Shown here piece by piece: positions 18,308-27,078 of a DNA stretch of 64,000 nucleotides. The stretch is from Rhizobium tibeticum (GTDB lineage: Bacteria > Pseudomonadota > Alphaproteobacteria > Rhizobiales > Rhizobiaceae). The stretch covers positions 62,001-126,000 of the forward strand of contig NZ_FOCV01000016.1 of the NCBI RefSeq assembly GCF_900110205.1, read 5' to 3'. Positions within the stretch are counted from its first letter, which is position 1. Every line of letters starts with the position of its first letter. The translations under genes and the position numbers were made by a program. The notes under the pieces are model-generated. The model made no database searches, was not told the origin of the DNA, and was given only the letters and a program-made list of their open reading frames with translations.

Positions 18308-19099
18308 ATGAAGCGCATTCTGACTACCTTTGCCGCCCTGGCCATTGCGGCTGGCTCGGCACTTCCGTCCTTTGCCGGGATGATCGACGATATCCGCTCG
18401 CGAGGCACCGTTCGCATCGGCGTGTCGCTCGGCGGCGAGCCGATTGGCTTCCGTGACGCGCAGAACAATCCAGTCGGTTACGACGTCGACGTCGCGACGA
18501 TGCTTGCCCAGAAGCTCGGTGTGCCGGTCGAATTCGTCGACGTGTCGGGTGACGCCCGGATCTCGATGCTGGTTTCGGGCCAGATCGACGTCGCCGTTGC
18601 CAACACCTCGGCAACGCTTGAGCGTGCCAAGACGGTGAACTTCACCATTCCCTACAATCGCGCCGGCCTGCGCGTCATCGTCCAAAAGGATGCAGGCATC
18701 AAGGACCTGAAGGATCTCGCCGGCAAGAAGGTCGTCGTCGGTCGGGGCACGACGGGTGAGAGCTTCCTGAAGATCGCAATTCCCGATGCGCAACTCGTCT
18801 ACGTCGATCAGTTTGCGCCCGATGGCGTCCTGCAGTTGCAGCAGAAGCGCGTCGACGCGGCAATCGAAGATTCGTCACTGCTCGATTCTCTCGCAACCAA
18901 GAACCCGTCGCTTGTCACGCTGCCTGGTCTCTATTCCAACGATCCGATCGGCATTGCCGTTGCCAAGGGCGATCCTGAATTCGTGCGCTGGCTCGATATG
19001 TTCGTTTCCGACTACATCCAGTCTGGTGCCTATGCCGCAAATTACAAGAAGTGGTGGGGTGCCGAATCCAATCCCCCTGCCCTGAACCCTCAGTGGTAA
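18308..19099 (+). CDS. Polar amino-acid ABC transporter solute-binding protein
   Basis: The 263-residue family-3 binding protein has a Sec signal of about 23 residues ending Ala-Phe-Ala-Gly. The mature part has RGTVRIGVSLGGEPIGF, GYDVDVATMLAQKLG and VAVANTSATLERAKTVNFT, the pattern of polar amino-acid receptors. AGAGGG lies just before the ATG. It is the last gene of the permease-permease-ATPase-hydrolase-receptor operon and is followed by a clear terminator. Confidence 0.9.
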   Translation: MKRILTTFAALAIAAGSALPSFAGMIDDIRSRGTVRIGVSLGGEPIGFRDAQNNPVGYDVDVATMLAQKLGVPVEFVDVSGDARISMLVSGQIDVAVANTSATLERAKTVNFTIPYNRAGLRVIVQKDAGIKDLKDLAGKKVVVGRGTTGESFLKIAIPDAQLVYVDQFAPDGVLQLQQKRVDAAIEDSSLLDSLATKNPSLVTLPGLYSNDPIGIAVAKGDPEFVRWLDMFVSDYIQSGAYAANYKKWWGAESNPPALNPQW

Positions 19100-19108
19100 C
19101 ATGATTGT

Positions 19109-19135
19109 GGGCTGCCTTCGGGCGGCCCGTTTTCA
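19109..19135 (+). terminator. Rho-independent terminator of the amino-acid ABC operon
   Basis: GGGCTGCC and GGCGGCCC form an 8-bp stem (one G-T wobble) around a TTCG tetraloop, followed by GTTTTC. It begins 9 bases after the binding-protein stop and ends at the lacI-type gene stop on the other strand, so it could work in both directions. Confidence 0.85.
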
Positions 19136-20137
19136 TTAGGCGGTCAGGCGCGGAACGAAACGTGTCGGCACGGTGACAGGCGGCTGACCCGGTCTGAAAT
19201 TGCCGGGACTGGCAACGGATTCGACGATATGACGGACATAGAGCGACTTATCGTAGCCGATCGACGATATCGGATAGGCGTCGAAATCGGTCAGCGACAG
19301 ATTGTCGAAGCCATAGAGCCGGAATCGCGACGGCCGGCCGCCGGGAAAATCGGTCCGGCACACGTCAAGAATACCCATCGCCATCGCATCGGATGTGCAG
19401 AAGACGGCGTCGGGACAATCGGCGTCGGCAACCTCCTTGGCTGCGGCATGCCCGCTTTCGTAGGAATAATCACCCTGGACCGTTTTAAGCAGATTGATGC
19501 CGTAACGCGCAAAGGCCTCGTGAAATGAGCGGATGCGTGCCTGCTCGACCGGAGAGGACGCACGCCCGGTGACGAGTCCCGCGGTCCGCACGGTCTTCGA
19601 CGCAGCATCGGCGACGGCTTCGGCGATGCCGGCATGCTCGTCCGGGATGATCACGGGCGAGAACTCGTCGTGAAGGCCGTTCAGCATGATCACATGATCC
19701 GAGCGGAACATGCGACGGACGGTCGGTGCGTCGGCAAAATCGGAAAACACCAGTGCGGCATCTACATGGTAGGCGACGCCATTGCGAAGGAACTCCTCCA
19801 CGCGTGCGACCGAACCGATGCGGATCAGGATGACCTGCTTGCCGATCATCTGGACTTGATCGATGAGCCGGTCAAAAAGATCGAGGTCGGAGAGATCGTG
19901 GATGTGGTTGACCACGACGGCAACGAGATTGACCGTCTTGGTGGTCAGGCTCTGCGCCAAGAGGTTCGGCTTGTAGCCGAGGCTGGTGGCGGCGGCGATC
20001 ACGCGCTCCCGCTTCTCGGGCGACACCGGGCGCGGTTCGGTGGAAAGCGCCCGGCTTGCGACGGCGCGCGAGACACCGGCCAAGCGCGCCACATCGGCAA
20101 TCGTGGGCGGAGCACCGCGGCTATCGTCGTGATTCAT
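19136..20137 (-). CDS. LacI-family transcriptional regulator
   Basis: The 333-residue protein has the LacI helix-turn-helix and hinge at its N-terminus (TIADVARLAGVSRAVASRAL, residues 12-31) and a periplasmic-binding-protein-like ligand domain with CTSDAMAMGILDVC and LYGFDNLSLT. It probably represses the divergent M24-like gene and perhaps the preceding amino-acid ABC operon by sensing a small ligand. A CCTTCGAAGG palindrome lies 16 bases before its start. Confidence 0.9.
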   Translation of the reverse strand: MNHDDSRGAPPTIADVARLAGVSRAVASRALSTEPRPVSPEKRERVIAAATSLGYKPNLLAQSLTTKTVNLVAVVVNHIHDLSDLDLFDRLIDQVQMIGKQVILIRIGSVARVEEFLRNGVAYHVDAALVFSDFADAPTVRRMFRSDHVIMLNGLHDEFSPVIIPDEHAGIAEAVADAASKTVRTAGLVTGRASSPVEQARIRSFHEAFARYGINLLKTVQGDYSYESGHAAAKEVADADCPDAVFCTSDAMAMGILDVCRTDFPGGRPSRFRLYGFDNLSLTDFDAYPISSIGYDKSLYVRHIVESVASPGNFRPGQPPVTVPTRFVPRLTA

Positions 20138-20153
20138 GATCGTGAGCTTTCCA

Positions 20154-20163
20154 CCTTCGAAGG
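20154..20163. promoter_or_regulatory. Palindrome between LacI regulator and M24-like gene
   Basis: CCTTCGAAGG is a perfect 10-base palindrome with a central CG, as in many LacI-family operators. It is 16 bases upstream of the regulator start and about 130 bases before the divergent gene, so autoregulation is plausible. Confidence 0.4.
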
Positions 20164-20290
20164 CGTGATACCGCAGTGTCGTGTCTTTCGGCTATGCTAA
20201 TCTTTCGTTTCCTGGCCGCTGGGTGACTGCCATACACGGTTTTTGTGCTTTTCATCTTTGTTTGACTTTCGTTTTGGTTGGAGGAACCGC

Positions 20291-21655
20291 ATGTCCATCA
20301 CTCTTGCGCCTGTTGCCTTGCCGGATTTCGGCCCCACCTTGACGCAGCCACAAATTCCGTCGGCGACGTACGCCGCGCGAGCGGACGCAGCCTTGAAAGC
20401 TGCCGGCACCGACTGGCTGGTTGTCTATGCCGATCGCGAGCACTTCGGAAACATCATGCATCTCTCCGGCTTCGAGCCGCGTTTCGAGGAGGCCCTCCTG
20501 CTTCTTGGTCCGGGCGGTCGACGCGTCATCATCACCGGAAACGAATCCGAGAGCTATACGGCGATTGCCGGTCTTGGCGGCATCGAGGTGCTGCGCGCGC
20601 AAACGTTCAGCCTCATGGGACAGGACCGCAGCCAAGACCCGCGGCTAAGCGATCGGCTGCGCGATGCGGGAATCAAGGCCGGGGATTCCATCGGCCTGGT
20701 CGGCTGGAAATATCTCTCGACTGACGAGGACGACGAGTCCGCCCAGAGCTTCTTCGTTCCGCATTTTATCGTCAACGCCTTGCGCCGGTTAATTGGTCAG
20801 TCAGCGCAATTGATCGACGCGACGCCCGTGCTCATGCATCCGGAAACCGGCCATCGCGCGATCGTCGATGTCGATCAACTCGCAGCCTTCGAATGGGCCG
20901 CCGTACGCTGCTCGGAGGCGCTCTTCAGGGTCGTTGCCGGTGTTCGCGTGGGAGATACGGAATTCGGGGCTCTGGGGCGCCTCGGCTATGAAGGGGACCC
21001 GGTAAACGTCCACACGATGTTTGCCTCCGTCAGCGTGGGCGAGAACATCATCGGTCTGCGAAGCCCGACCGCGCGGCGCCTGAAGAAGGGAGATGGCGTT
21101 ACGACGGCACTCGGCTACTGGGGAGCGCTGTCTTCCCGCGCCGGCCTCCTCACCGATCATGACGACACATTCCTGACGCCCGCAAAAGCCTATTTCGAGG
21201 CCTTGATCACCTGGTACGAGACGGCAGATATCGGCGTGACCGGCGGCGATCTGTTCTCCGCCGTCACCGACAAGCTCAAATCGGCGGGCCTCAACTCAGC
21301 GCTGAACCCCGGCCACCTTGGCAGCCACGAGGAATGGCTGCATTCGCCAGTACGGCCCGGCTCGATCGAGCGCTTACGATCCGGCATGCCGTTCCAGGTC
21401 GATGTCATTCCGGTGCCGATGCCAGCCGGTTGGGCTCTCAACTGCGAAGACATGGTGGCCTTTGGGGATGCCAAGCTGCGCGAGGAGATACGCCAACGCT
21501 ATCCTGATATGCATGCGCGCATTGCCGCGCGGCGTAGTTTCATGGCAGACAAGCTCGGCCTGGTGATCTCCGACAACATCCTGCCGCTCTCTTCCACGCC
21601 GCTCTATCTGCCACCATTCTGGTTGCAGTCGGACAAGGTTCTCGTCCGGGAATGA
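20291..21655 (+). CDS. M24 (creatinase/aminopeptidase P-like) family protein with degenerate metal site
   Basis: The 454-residue protein has the two-domain layout of creatinase/prolidase-like proteins: an N-terminal domain (YADREHFGNIMHLSGFEPRFEEALLLL) and a C-terminal pita-bread-like domain with GHLGSHEEW and ALNCEDMVAFGD. The segment that normally supplies the paired Asp metal ligands reads VTTALGYWGALSSRAG, without Asp. It may therefore be a metal-independent creatinase-like hydrolase or a pseudoenzyme. The ATG at 20291 follows GGAGGAA and is preferred over the frame start at 20243. It is divergent from a LacI regulator. Confidence 0.75.
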   Translation: MSITLAPVALPDFGPTLTQPQIPSATYAARADAALKAAGTDWLVVYADREHFGNIMHLSGFEPRFEEALLLLGPGGRRVIITGNESESYTAIAGLGGIEVLRAQTFSLMGQDRSQDPRLSDRLRDAGIKAGDSIGLVGWKYLSTDEDDESAQSFFVPHFIVNALRRLIGQSAQLIDATPVLMHPETGHRAIVDVDQLAAFEWAAVRCSEALFRVVAGVRVGDTEFGALGRLGYEGDPVNVHTMFASVSVGENIIGLRSPTARRLKKGDGVTTALGYWGALSSRAGLLTDHDDTFLTPAKAYFEALITWYETADIGVTGGDLFSAVTDKLKSAGLNSALNPGHLGSHEEWLHSPVRPGSIERLRSGMPFQVDVIPVPMPAGWALNCEDMVAFGDAKLREEIRQRYPDMHARIAARRSFMADKLGLVISDNILPLSSTPLYLPPFWLQSDKVLVRE

Positions 21656-21704
21656 TCTGCGTCGTCGGCGCCTGCGCGGCGATCATCCGGCCCCCAGTCG
21701 TCTC

Positions 21705-21959
21705 TCATGAAGACGCTTTTCGTGTGTCTGCGGCAACATCGTTGCCGTTCTCAACGTCTATCGAACGCATCAGTTTGCCCATCGCACGGAGGCGCTCGAC
21801 GAGGTCGCTGCCGTCAACGGAGGCGCGGGTAAGCTCGAGTTGCTGATATTCGCGTGCCGCTTGCTGCCAATGGTCGCCACTGCGACCTTCCGGCCGCCCT
21901 TCGGCTTCCCAGAGCGCATAGGCGCGCTGATTGATCCAGTCGTCCTTGGTGCGTGACAT
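21705..21959 (-). CDS. Small DUF2934-type protein
   Basis: The 84-residue product has the DUF2934 core INQRAYALWEAEGRPEGRSG followed by DHWQQAAREYQQLE, a small helical domain common in rhizobia and of unknown function. The start at 21959 (MSRTKDDW) is preferred to 22007, because it places the domain at the N-terminus as usual. It stands alone between the M24-like gene and the glyoxalase-fold gene. Confidence 0.75.
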   Translation of the reverse strand: MSRTKDDWINQRAYALWEAEGRPEGRSGDHWQQAAREYQQLELTRASVDGSDLVERLRAMGKLMRSIDVENGNDVAADTRKASS

Positions 21960-22075
21960 GCCAACCCCCAGCCGTGAAGGAATGTATCGTCTCCTGCAGG
22001 CTGACAAATGGGCATTACCGAGTGGTTACCGCAGCGCGGAAATTTTGATCTGCTCGCCCATATATTTTCGGCAGA

Positions 22076-22489
22076 TCAGGACCACTTCAACGCGTGGCCG
22101 CGCTCGGCGATCTCGACAATGATCCCGTCGGGGTCGCGAAGGAATGCGACCCTGTCAAGCATTTCTGAATTGACCGCAGGGCGCGGCCTCTCCTTGATCT
22201 CGACGCCTGCCGCTTCCAACTTTGCAAAGCTTTCGTCGACGCTTTCGACAAGGAAGGTAATATGCAGCACGCCTGATGTGGTCGGCGGCAGGTCTGGGGC
22301 ACGCGCCGCGCCTGCGGGCGGGGCGAAGATCTCCAGCATGCCGCCGCCGGCATCGAGGAAAGCCACTTCCGTGCCATTGGCCATCGTTTTGCGCAGATGA
22401 AGGCGCAGTCCGAGAAGGTCGCAATAGAAGGCAAGGGACCGGTCCATGTCGCCGGTCACCATGCCGACATGCTCGAAGCTTTTCACCAT
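22076..22489 (-). CDS. VOC/glyoxalase-fold protein
   Basis: The 137-residue protein has two betaalphabetabetabeta repeats with the expected metal ligands His7, Glu53, His76 and Glu126 (in EHVGMV, MLEIF, LHITF and IVEIAE). These proteins are cytosolic metalloenzymes such as glyoxalases, epimerases or dioxygenases. The ATG at 22489 lies 7 bases after the stop of the preceding dehydrogenase gene on the same strand, so it is the last gene of that operon. The ORF extends into the dehydrogenase gene, and the longer start is rejected. The substrate is unknown. Confidence 0.85.
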   Translation of the reverse strand: MVKSFEHVGMVTGDMDRSLAFYCDLLGLRLHLRKTMANGTEVAFLDAGGGMLEIFAPPAGAARAPDLPPTTSGVLHITFLVESVDESFAKLEAAGVEIKERPRPAVNSEMLDRVAFLRDPDGIIVEIAERGHALKWS

Positions 22490-22496
22490 TTCCGCC

Positions 22497-23594
22497 TCAG
22501 CCTCCAGCGGCCTGACGCCGCTCTTCTTCCGGCAGCCAGGAATGATAGAGCGGATGATCCGAGACGATCGGCAGTCTCGTCGGCGCGCCGGTGCGCTGCG
22601 AATGATAGGCGGCGGTGACAAGCTCCAGCGAATTGCGGGCATCTTCCAACGTCACCGGTGGCTCGCCGCCCGTCGTCAGCGCATGGTGGAAGAGTTCGAA
22701 CTGCCTGGTATAGCCGTCTTCCTTGACGACATAGCCGGCAAGCGCGTCATCCACGCGTTTCTGATGCTCTTGCGTGCCGGCAACGAAGGTCCAGGGGTCG
22801 CGACCCATCGTGTAGGGCTCGACAATACTCTCGACGACGAGATCGGAGAAGCAGAACCGCAGACGAGAGATCTCCTTGCGAGAGCCGAGCGTCATCGACA
22901 GCGTCGCCAGCGAACCGTTCTTCATCTTCACCGACAGTGCGGCCGTATCCTCGACCTGGATCGGATTTACCAGCGTCGCCCCATAGGAGAAGATCTCGGC
23001 ACATGCGCCATGCACATAGTTCAACATGTCGTGCGCGTGGATCGCGTGGCCAAGCAGGCCGCCACCAAGCTCGGTCCCCCATTTTCCCCGCCACGGGACG
23101 GCATAATAATCCGGGCCGCGCCACCAATGAGTTTCGATCGTGGTCAGGAACGGGGTGCCGGTTAGGCCGAGATCGATCAGCATCTTCAGTTTTTGAAGTC
23201 CGGAACCATAGCGATACTGGAAGATCGGCATGAGCCTCGGGCCCTCGGCGCGCGCGACGATACGGGCCATCTCGTCCACTTCGGCGATCGAGCCGAACAG
23301 CGGCTTTTCGCAGATGACGTGCTTTCCGGCCTCGATCGCCTTTCGGCACAGTTCGAAGTGCGAACTTGGCGGCGTGCAGATGTCGATGATATCGAGATCT
23401 GAGCGAGCAATCATCGTCTCGGCATCCTGTGTGTATTCGGGAATACCGAACTCTTCGCAAAGAGCCCTGCCACGGTCCTCGTCCAAAGAGCAGAGAACAG
23501 CGACGTCAAACATTTCCTTGTTCCAGGAAAAGCCAGTCAGGTGGCGCGAGGCGATCCCCGCTCCGATGACGCCGACACGAAACTTCTTGGACAT
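22497..23594 (-). CDS. Gfo/Idh/MocA-family oxidoreductase
   Basis: The 365-residue protein starts with a Rossmann NAD(P)-binding motif (FRVGVIGAGIASRHL, residues 5-19) and has the family Glu-Lys-Pro at residues 96-98 in HVICEKPLFGS. The C-terminal domain, with GGGLLGHAIHAHDMLNYVHG, is expected to bind a sugar or inositol-like substrate. It is the second gene of a three-gene operon (dehydrogenase, dehydrogenase, glyoxalase-fold protein), 9 bases after the first. The substrate cannot be told from the sequence. Confidence 0.85.
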   Translation of the reverse strand: MSKKFRVGVIGAGIASRHLTGFSWNKEMFDVAVLCSLDEDRGRALCEEFGIPEYTQDAETMIARSDLDIIDICTPPSSHFELCRKAIEAGKHVICEKPLFGSIAEVDEMARIVARAEGPRLMPIFQYRYGSGLQKLKMLIDLGLTGTPFLTTIETHWWRGPDYYAVPWRGKWGTELGGGLLGHAIHAHDMLNYVHGACAEIFSYGATLVNPIQVEDTAALSVKMKNGSLATLSMTLGSRKEISRLRFCFSDLVVESIVEPYTMGRDPWTFVAGTQEHQKRVDDALAGYVVKEDGYTRQFELFHHALTTGGEPPVTLEDARNSLELVTAAYHSQRTGAPTRLPIVSDHPLYHSWLPEEERRQAAGG

Positions 23595-23603
23595 GGTGGC
23601 TCC

Positions 23604-24614
23604 TCAGCGATGACCCAGGCGCGCAGCCCTTGATTGTGCTTCCAGTGAAAGGCGGCAGACCTCGTAGACATGAGCCTGGGGCATGGCCGTCTCGCTGCGG
23701 TCGCGCACGTCGGCAGCAAAGGCATCGAAATAGTCGAGCCTCTCGCCGCTGCAATCGATGTGCGTCATCTCCTTGCCGTTGACCAGGAATAGATGGTCCT
23801 TGCCCGGGCGTCCGGCGATGTCGATATACTTGCGCAATTCGATATAGCCGTCGGTACCGAGAATCGTCAGGCGGCCATCGCCCCAGGTCGGTAGCGCTTC
23901 GGGCGTGAACCAGTCGACGCGCACGTAGCCCGAGGCCTTGTCTGAACGCAGCAGGACTTCGCCGAAGTCCTGGAAGGCAGGCCTGTCCGGCATCCCGAAA
24001 TTGCCGACCGAACTTGCCACGACTTCGCCGCTCGTCGAACCCGTATAGAAGAGAAACTGGTCAACCTGGTGCGAGGCGATGTCGACAATGATGCCGCCGA
24101 ATTTTTCCGGTTCGAAGAACCAATCCGGCCGCGTCGGCAGTTGCAGCCTGTGTGGGCCGACGCCCAGCGTCTGGATGACCGTGCCGATCGCCCCCTGGTT
24201 GACGAGCTTGCCAGCCTTGACGGCGGATCGCACGCAATGACGTTCGGAAAAGCAGATCGAAAAGATGCGGCGCGTCTCAGCGACGGTGCGCTTCACCTCT
24301 TCGAGCTGAGCAAACGTCGTCACACCGGGTTTGTCGGTCATCACGTCCTTGCCGGCGTTCATGGCTCGGATGGCCAGGCCTGCGCGGTCACGAGGGATCG
24401 CAGCAATGCAGATGACGTCGATCGATGGATCGGCGAATATCGTCTCGCGGTCGATCTGTGGGGCTTCCGGATAGGTTCTCTGGAAAGCTTCCAACAGCGC
24501 CGGCACGGATGTCTGCGGGCAATAGCCGACGAATTCTGCACCTGCGGCAAGCAGGCCCTTCACGTGATCGAACGTGTGTGCATGATCGATCCCGACGACC
24601 GCAAATCTCAACAT
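23604..24614 (-). CDS. Gfo/Idh/MocA-family oxidoreductase with DKP motif
   Basis: The 336-residue protein has a Rossmann-like start (LRFAVVGIDHAHTFDHVKG) in which GxGxxG has become GIDHAH, and Asp-Lys-Pro at residues 94-96 in place of the usual Glu-Lys-Pro. Lys95, the catalytic base of the family, is kept. The C-terminal domain has IVDIASHQVDQFLFYTG. The His-rich first loop suggests altered cofactor or metal use. It is the first gene of the operon, with no clear promoter seen upstream. Confidence 0.8.
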   Translation of the reverse strand: MLRFAVVGIDHAHTFDHVKGLLAAGAEFVGYCPQTSVPALLEAFQRTYPEAPQIDRETIFADPSIDVICIAAIPRDRAGLAIRAMNAGKDVMTDKPGVTTFAQLEEVKRTVAETRRIFSICFSERHCVRSAVKAGKLVNQGAIGTVIQTLGVGPHRLQLPTRPDWFFEPEKFGGIIVDIASHQVDQFLFYTGSTSGEVVASSVGNFGMPDRPAFQDFGEVLLRSDKASGYVRVDWFTPEALPTWGDGRLTILGTDGYIELRKYIDIAGRPGKDHLFLVNGKEMTHIDCSGERLDYFDAFAADVRDRSETAMPQAHVYEVCRLSLEAQSRAARLGHR

Positions 24615-24936
24615 AATAGCAATGCCTCCTCGGAAGTTCCTTGCGCCCCGCGTCTGAGTCTTTGGGGGATTTCCTCATGTCGAACAGACAGCGAAACCTG
24701 AAAGCTGTCAAGCTTGGATGGACCGGGGGGCACCCAGTAGAGTTACTTAAGGCGTTGATATTGCTTTGTAAAAGTGTGTATCTAAATAGTTATTTAATGG
24801 GGTCCGTCGGTTCAGAAAGCAGTAACTGGCGATGAACGTTCTCTCATTGAACAGAGACATTCACAGCCCGCGGCGTCGGGACGACCCTAAGCGCCCTTTT
24901 TGGCCGCGATAGCGTGCGGAGGGAAGTTTCTAGTTC
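24615..24936. other. Gene-free stretch before the amine-oxidase relic
   Basis: No credible coding sequence, RNA gene or terminator was recognised. The middle part (about 24720-24840) is AT-rich compared with its surroundings and could hold the promoter of the minus-strand dehydrogenase operon. Confidence 0.4.
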
Positions 24937-25470
24937 TTGGCCGGCTTTACCGCGAAGGAAAGCCAAGCGCCGCGGGAAGCCTTCGCCCGAGGGAGCAAAC
25001 GTCTCGTTGCGACTCCTCCCGAAAGCGATTGCGCTACCGACTTGCTCGAGCCCGGCCCATGGGTAGCATATCTGCAGGCCATGAGCGGCTTCATTAGTGG
25101 CGATGAACTCGCGCGCGTATCCGTCCTGGATTACCTAGCGTACGACGAAGCATTGAGCGGACAGAACTGGAGGCTGCCGGGAGGCTACGATGCGTTCGTC
25201 GCAGCGAGCGCGACAGTTGGCGTTACTCTAAGTGCTGCCACTGAGGTCGAATCTGTCGAACTCGACGGGAGGCGGGTTGCCCTACAGACGCACACGGGCA
25301 CGATCCGCGCCCACGCCCTGATCATGACGGCATCAACCGATGTCCTTGTGGGTGACGCCATCGCCTGGCCATCAGCCCTGGATCCTTGGCGCGACACTGC
25401 TCGCCGTTTGGCAGCATTGGTCAGGAAGATATTGCTGCGCCGCAGCATCCGTGCTTCATTGCGGTGACCA
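24937..25470 (+). pseudogene. Flavin monoamine oxidase relic (central part only)
   Basis: The frame codes for 176 residues that resemble the middle of an FAD-dependent amine oxidase: SGFISGDELARVSVLDYLAY, then NWRLPGGYDAFVAA, then VELDGRRVALQTHTGTIRA and ALDPWRDTARRLA. The N-terminal FAD-binding fold and the C-terminal FAD and substrate part are both missing, and the last 20 residues look unrelated. A functional enzyme is not possible, so I call it a deletion remnant. It is followed closely by the receiver-like gene. Confidence 0.7.
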
Positions 25471-25490
25471 CTCCAGTAGAGGTGCACTTG

Positions 25491-25862
25491 ATGGCTCAAC
25501 TTGCTTTGCCGCTGCCAACGATACTCGTCGTAGAGGAAAACGCAGAGGCAAGAGCTGCCGCAGTCGACGCGATAACGGCGGCCGGATTCAACGTTACCGA
25601 CGCCTCGAGTGGCGATGATGCCTTGCGCATACTGCAAGTCCAGCATGACATTGGCTTGGTATTCACCTCGATTAACATGATCGGGAATATCGACGGAGTT
25701 GGGCTAGCAGTTCGCATCCACCGTGATTGGCCAAAGCTGGCAATCGTTATGACCTCTGCCGTGGTGGCCCTCCGACAATCCTCCCTGCCCCAGCGTTGCC
25801 GTTTCTTAAAGAAGCCATATCGGTTGGAGGACGCCATCCGGTGCTTCAGGCTTCTGCTTTGA
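25491..25862 (+). CDS. Stand-alone receiver-like protein lacking the phosphoacceptor Asp
   Basis: The 123-residue protein is a single response-regulator receiver domain: ILVVEENAEA with the acidic pair Glu15-Glu16, a Thr in VMTSA (residue 88) and Lys108-Pro109 in FLKKPY. At the phosphorylation site it has Ser60 in GLVFTSINM, where family members have Asp (FTDINM). It cannot be phosphorylated in the normal way. It may be a constitutive or partner-controlled protein, or an early pseudogene. The ATG at 25491 follows AGAGG. It stands next to gene relics. Confidence 0.75.
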   Translation: MAQLALPLPTILVVEENAEARAAAVDAITAAGFNVTDASSGDDALRILQVQHDIGLVFTSINMIGNIDGVGLAVRIHRDWPKLAIVMTSAVVALRQSSLPQRCRFLKKPYRLEDAIRCFRLLL

Positions 25863-26042
25863 TTCTGAAAGGCTGTAGAAAGTACCAGTAATAAAGCGCA
25901 AAGCTCGGCTCGAAGGCCCGTCAAGACCCCTGGTTTTGACGTCTGCGAAACCACCCTTTCGAGCAACATCGCCGCATTGCCATTAATCCTGACGGTCGAT
26001 CATTACAAAGCCATGCCTCGGGCGGATCGTCTGAGCGTCACG

Positions 26043-26216
26043 TCAGCTTCTTTCACCTCCATGTTGGCGTCTGGCTAGAGAGACCGAATGCCGACCATCG
26101 GCACCCACGGCAACCCGGGACCTTGTAACAAGCGTACCCTCGCCCACTTCGGTAAGGACGCCACAGACAGTGCCATCGCTCACAATCAAATCTGTGGCCC
26201 GAGCTTCATGACGTTC
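26043..26216 (-). pseudogene. FAD-dependent monooxygenase fragment
   Basis: On the minus strand a short frame reads HEARATDLIVSDGTVCGVL, then VGEGTLVTRSRVAVGADGRH, and ends in a TGA at 26043-26045. The GADGRHS motif is the second FAD contact of UbiH/PHBH-type flavin hydroxylases. Neither the N-terminal GxGxxG fold nor the C-terminal half is found nearby. It is a short relic in a stretch of about 390 bases that otherwise shows no gene. Confidence 0.55.
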
Positions 26217-26249
26217 TGGAAGTCAGGGTAATGAACAGAACCCCTAACG

Positions 26250-26462
26250 TCATCGCTGAAGCCGATTCCTTCGCTCCATCAGAAGCTCGTGCTCAACCAG
26301 CCGCTTAGCTGCGTCACTTAGATCTATTCCGCCGAACGTTTCAGTAACGCCAAGCTCGCTGAACCTCTTAGCAATTGCGTCTCCCAATGGAGCGTTCTCG
26401 TGCCGGTAAAGCTGCAAAAGCCTGCTCCATTCCTCGTAAGTGAAGTCTCGCCGAGCGATCAT
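26250..26462 (-). CDS. Small hypothetical protein
   Basis: A 70-residue product is predicted from the ATG at 26462, which has AGAAAGG 8 to 9 bases upstream. A longer frame up to 26522 lacks a ribosome-binding sequence. The sequence (FTYEEWSRLLQLYRHENAPL, then IDLSDAAKRLVEHELLMERR) looks helical and soluble. I do not recognise a family. It is divergent from the next small gene at 26733. Confidence 0.5.
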   Translation of the reverse strand: MIARRDFTYEEWSRLLQLYRHENAPLGDAIAKRFSELGVTETFGGIDLSDAAKRLVEHELLMERRNRLQR

Positions 26463-26732
26463 GAAATGTGCCTTTCTGTCGAACCGATCGACAATAGCAT
26501 GATTTTTGTCGTTTGAAGGCATCGGTTGTGCTTGCCGAGACTGTCCCGCCCGGTCGGCTCATGCTCATTTGAGAGATGAAGCCATTTCTATTTTCGTCAG
26601 ATACTGCACACCGAGTTCGTGGTGTGAAAGAGCATTTTTTTGACATCCGCACGCGGTTTTCTCGGAACGACATCACGTCAACATAGTTCTTTAACCTGAC
26701 AAAGTTGTTTCAAGAAGGTCTCAGGGCACCCT

Positions 26733-27020
26733 ATGTCGCTTCAACGCCGTCCCAACCTGCCGCCATTCATTCGAGACGAGAACGGTCACATCCCCATGGC
26801 CGACGAGACGGCGAATTGGCTCGTCATCGTGACGCGGGAAGCTCTGGAAGGAGTAGCGTCACCACCAGACGCATCTGAGGAACGACTACTCGAATACGTT
26901 GACACGTTTGGCCAGGTTGCGACGTACAAGCTGGAGCATGGTCGTGCCGGAAAGGAGGAAACGATCTGGGTGCAAATGGAAGATGTCGCGGAGTGGAGAA
27001 GTGCTCGGTCCGGTCGATGA
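26733..27020 (+). CDS. Small hypothetical protein
   Basis: The 95-residue product is acidic and soluble, with no signal peptide or membrane segment. It contains MADETANWLVIVTREALEG and YKLEHGRAGKEETIWVQMED. Upstream, AAGAAGG lies about 17 bases before the ATG, which is far for a ribosome-binding site. I do not recognise a family. It converges with the AttH-like gene. Confidence 0.5.
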   Translation: MSLQRRPNLPPFIRDENGHIPMADETANWLVIVTREALEGVASPPDASEERLLEYVDTFGQVATYKLEHGRAGKEETIWVQMEDVAEWRSARSGR

Positions 27021-27078
27021 CCTCAGCCCGAGCCGGGACGCCGCCGAACCGAAAGCCATGAAGTTCGGCGCGTTCAGT

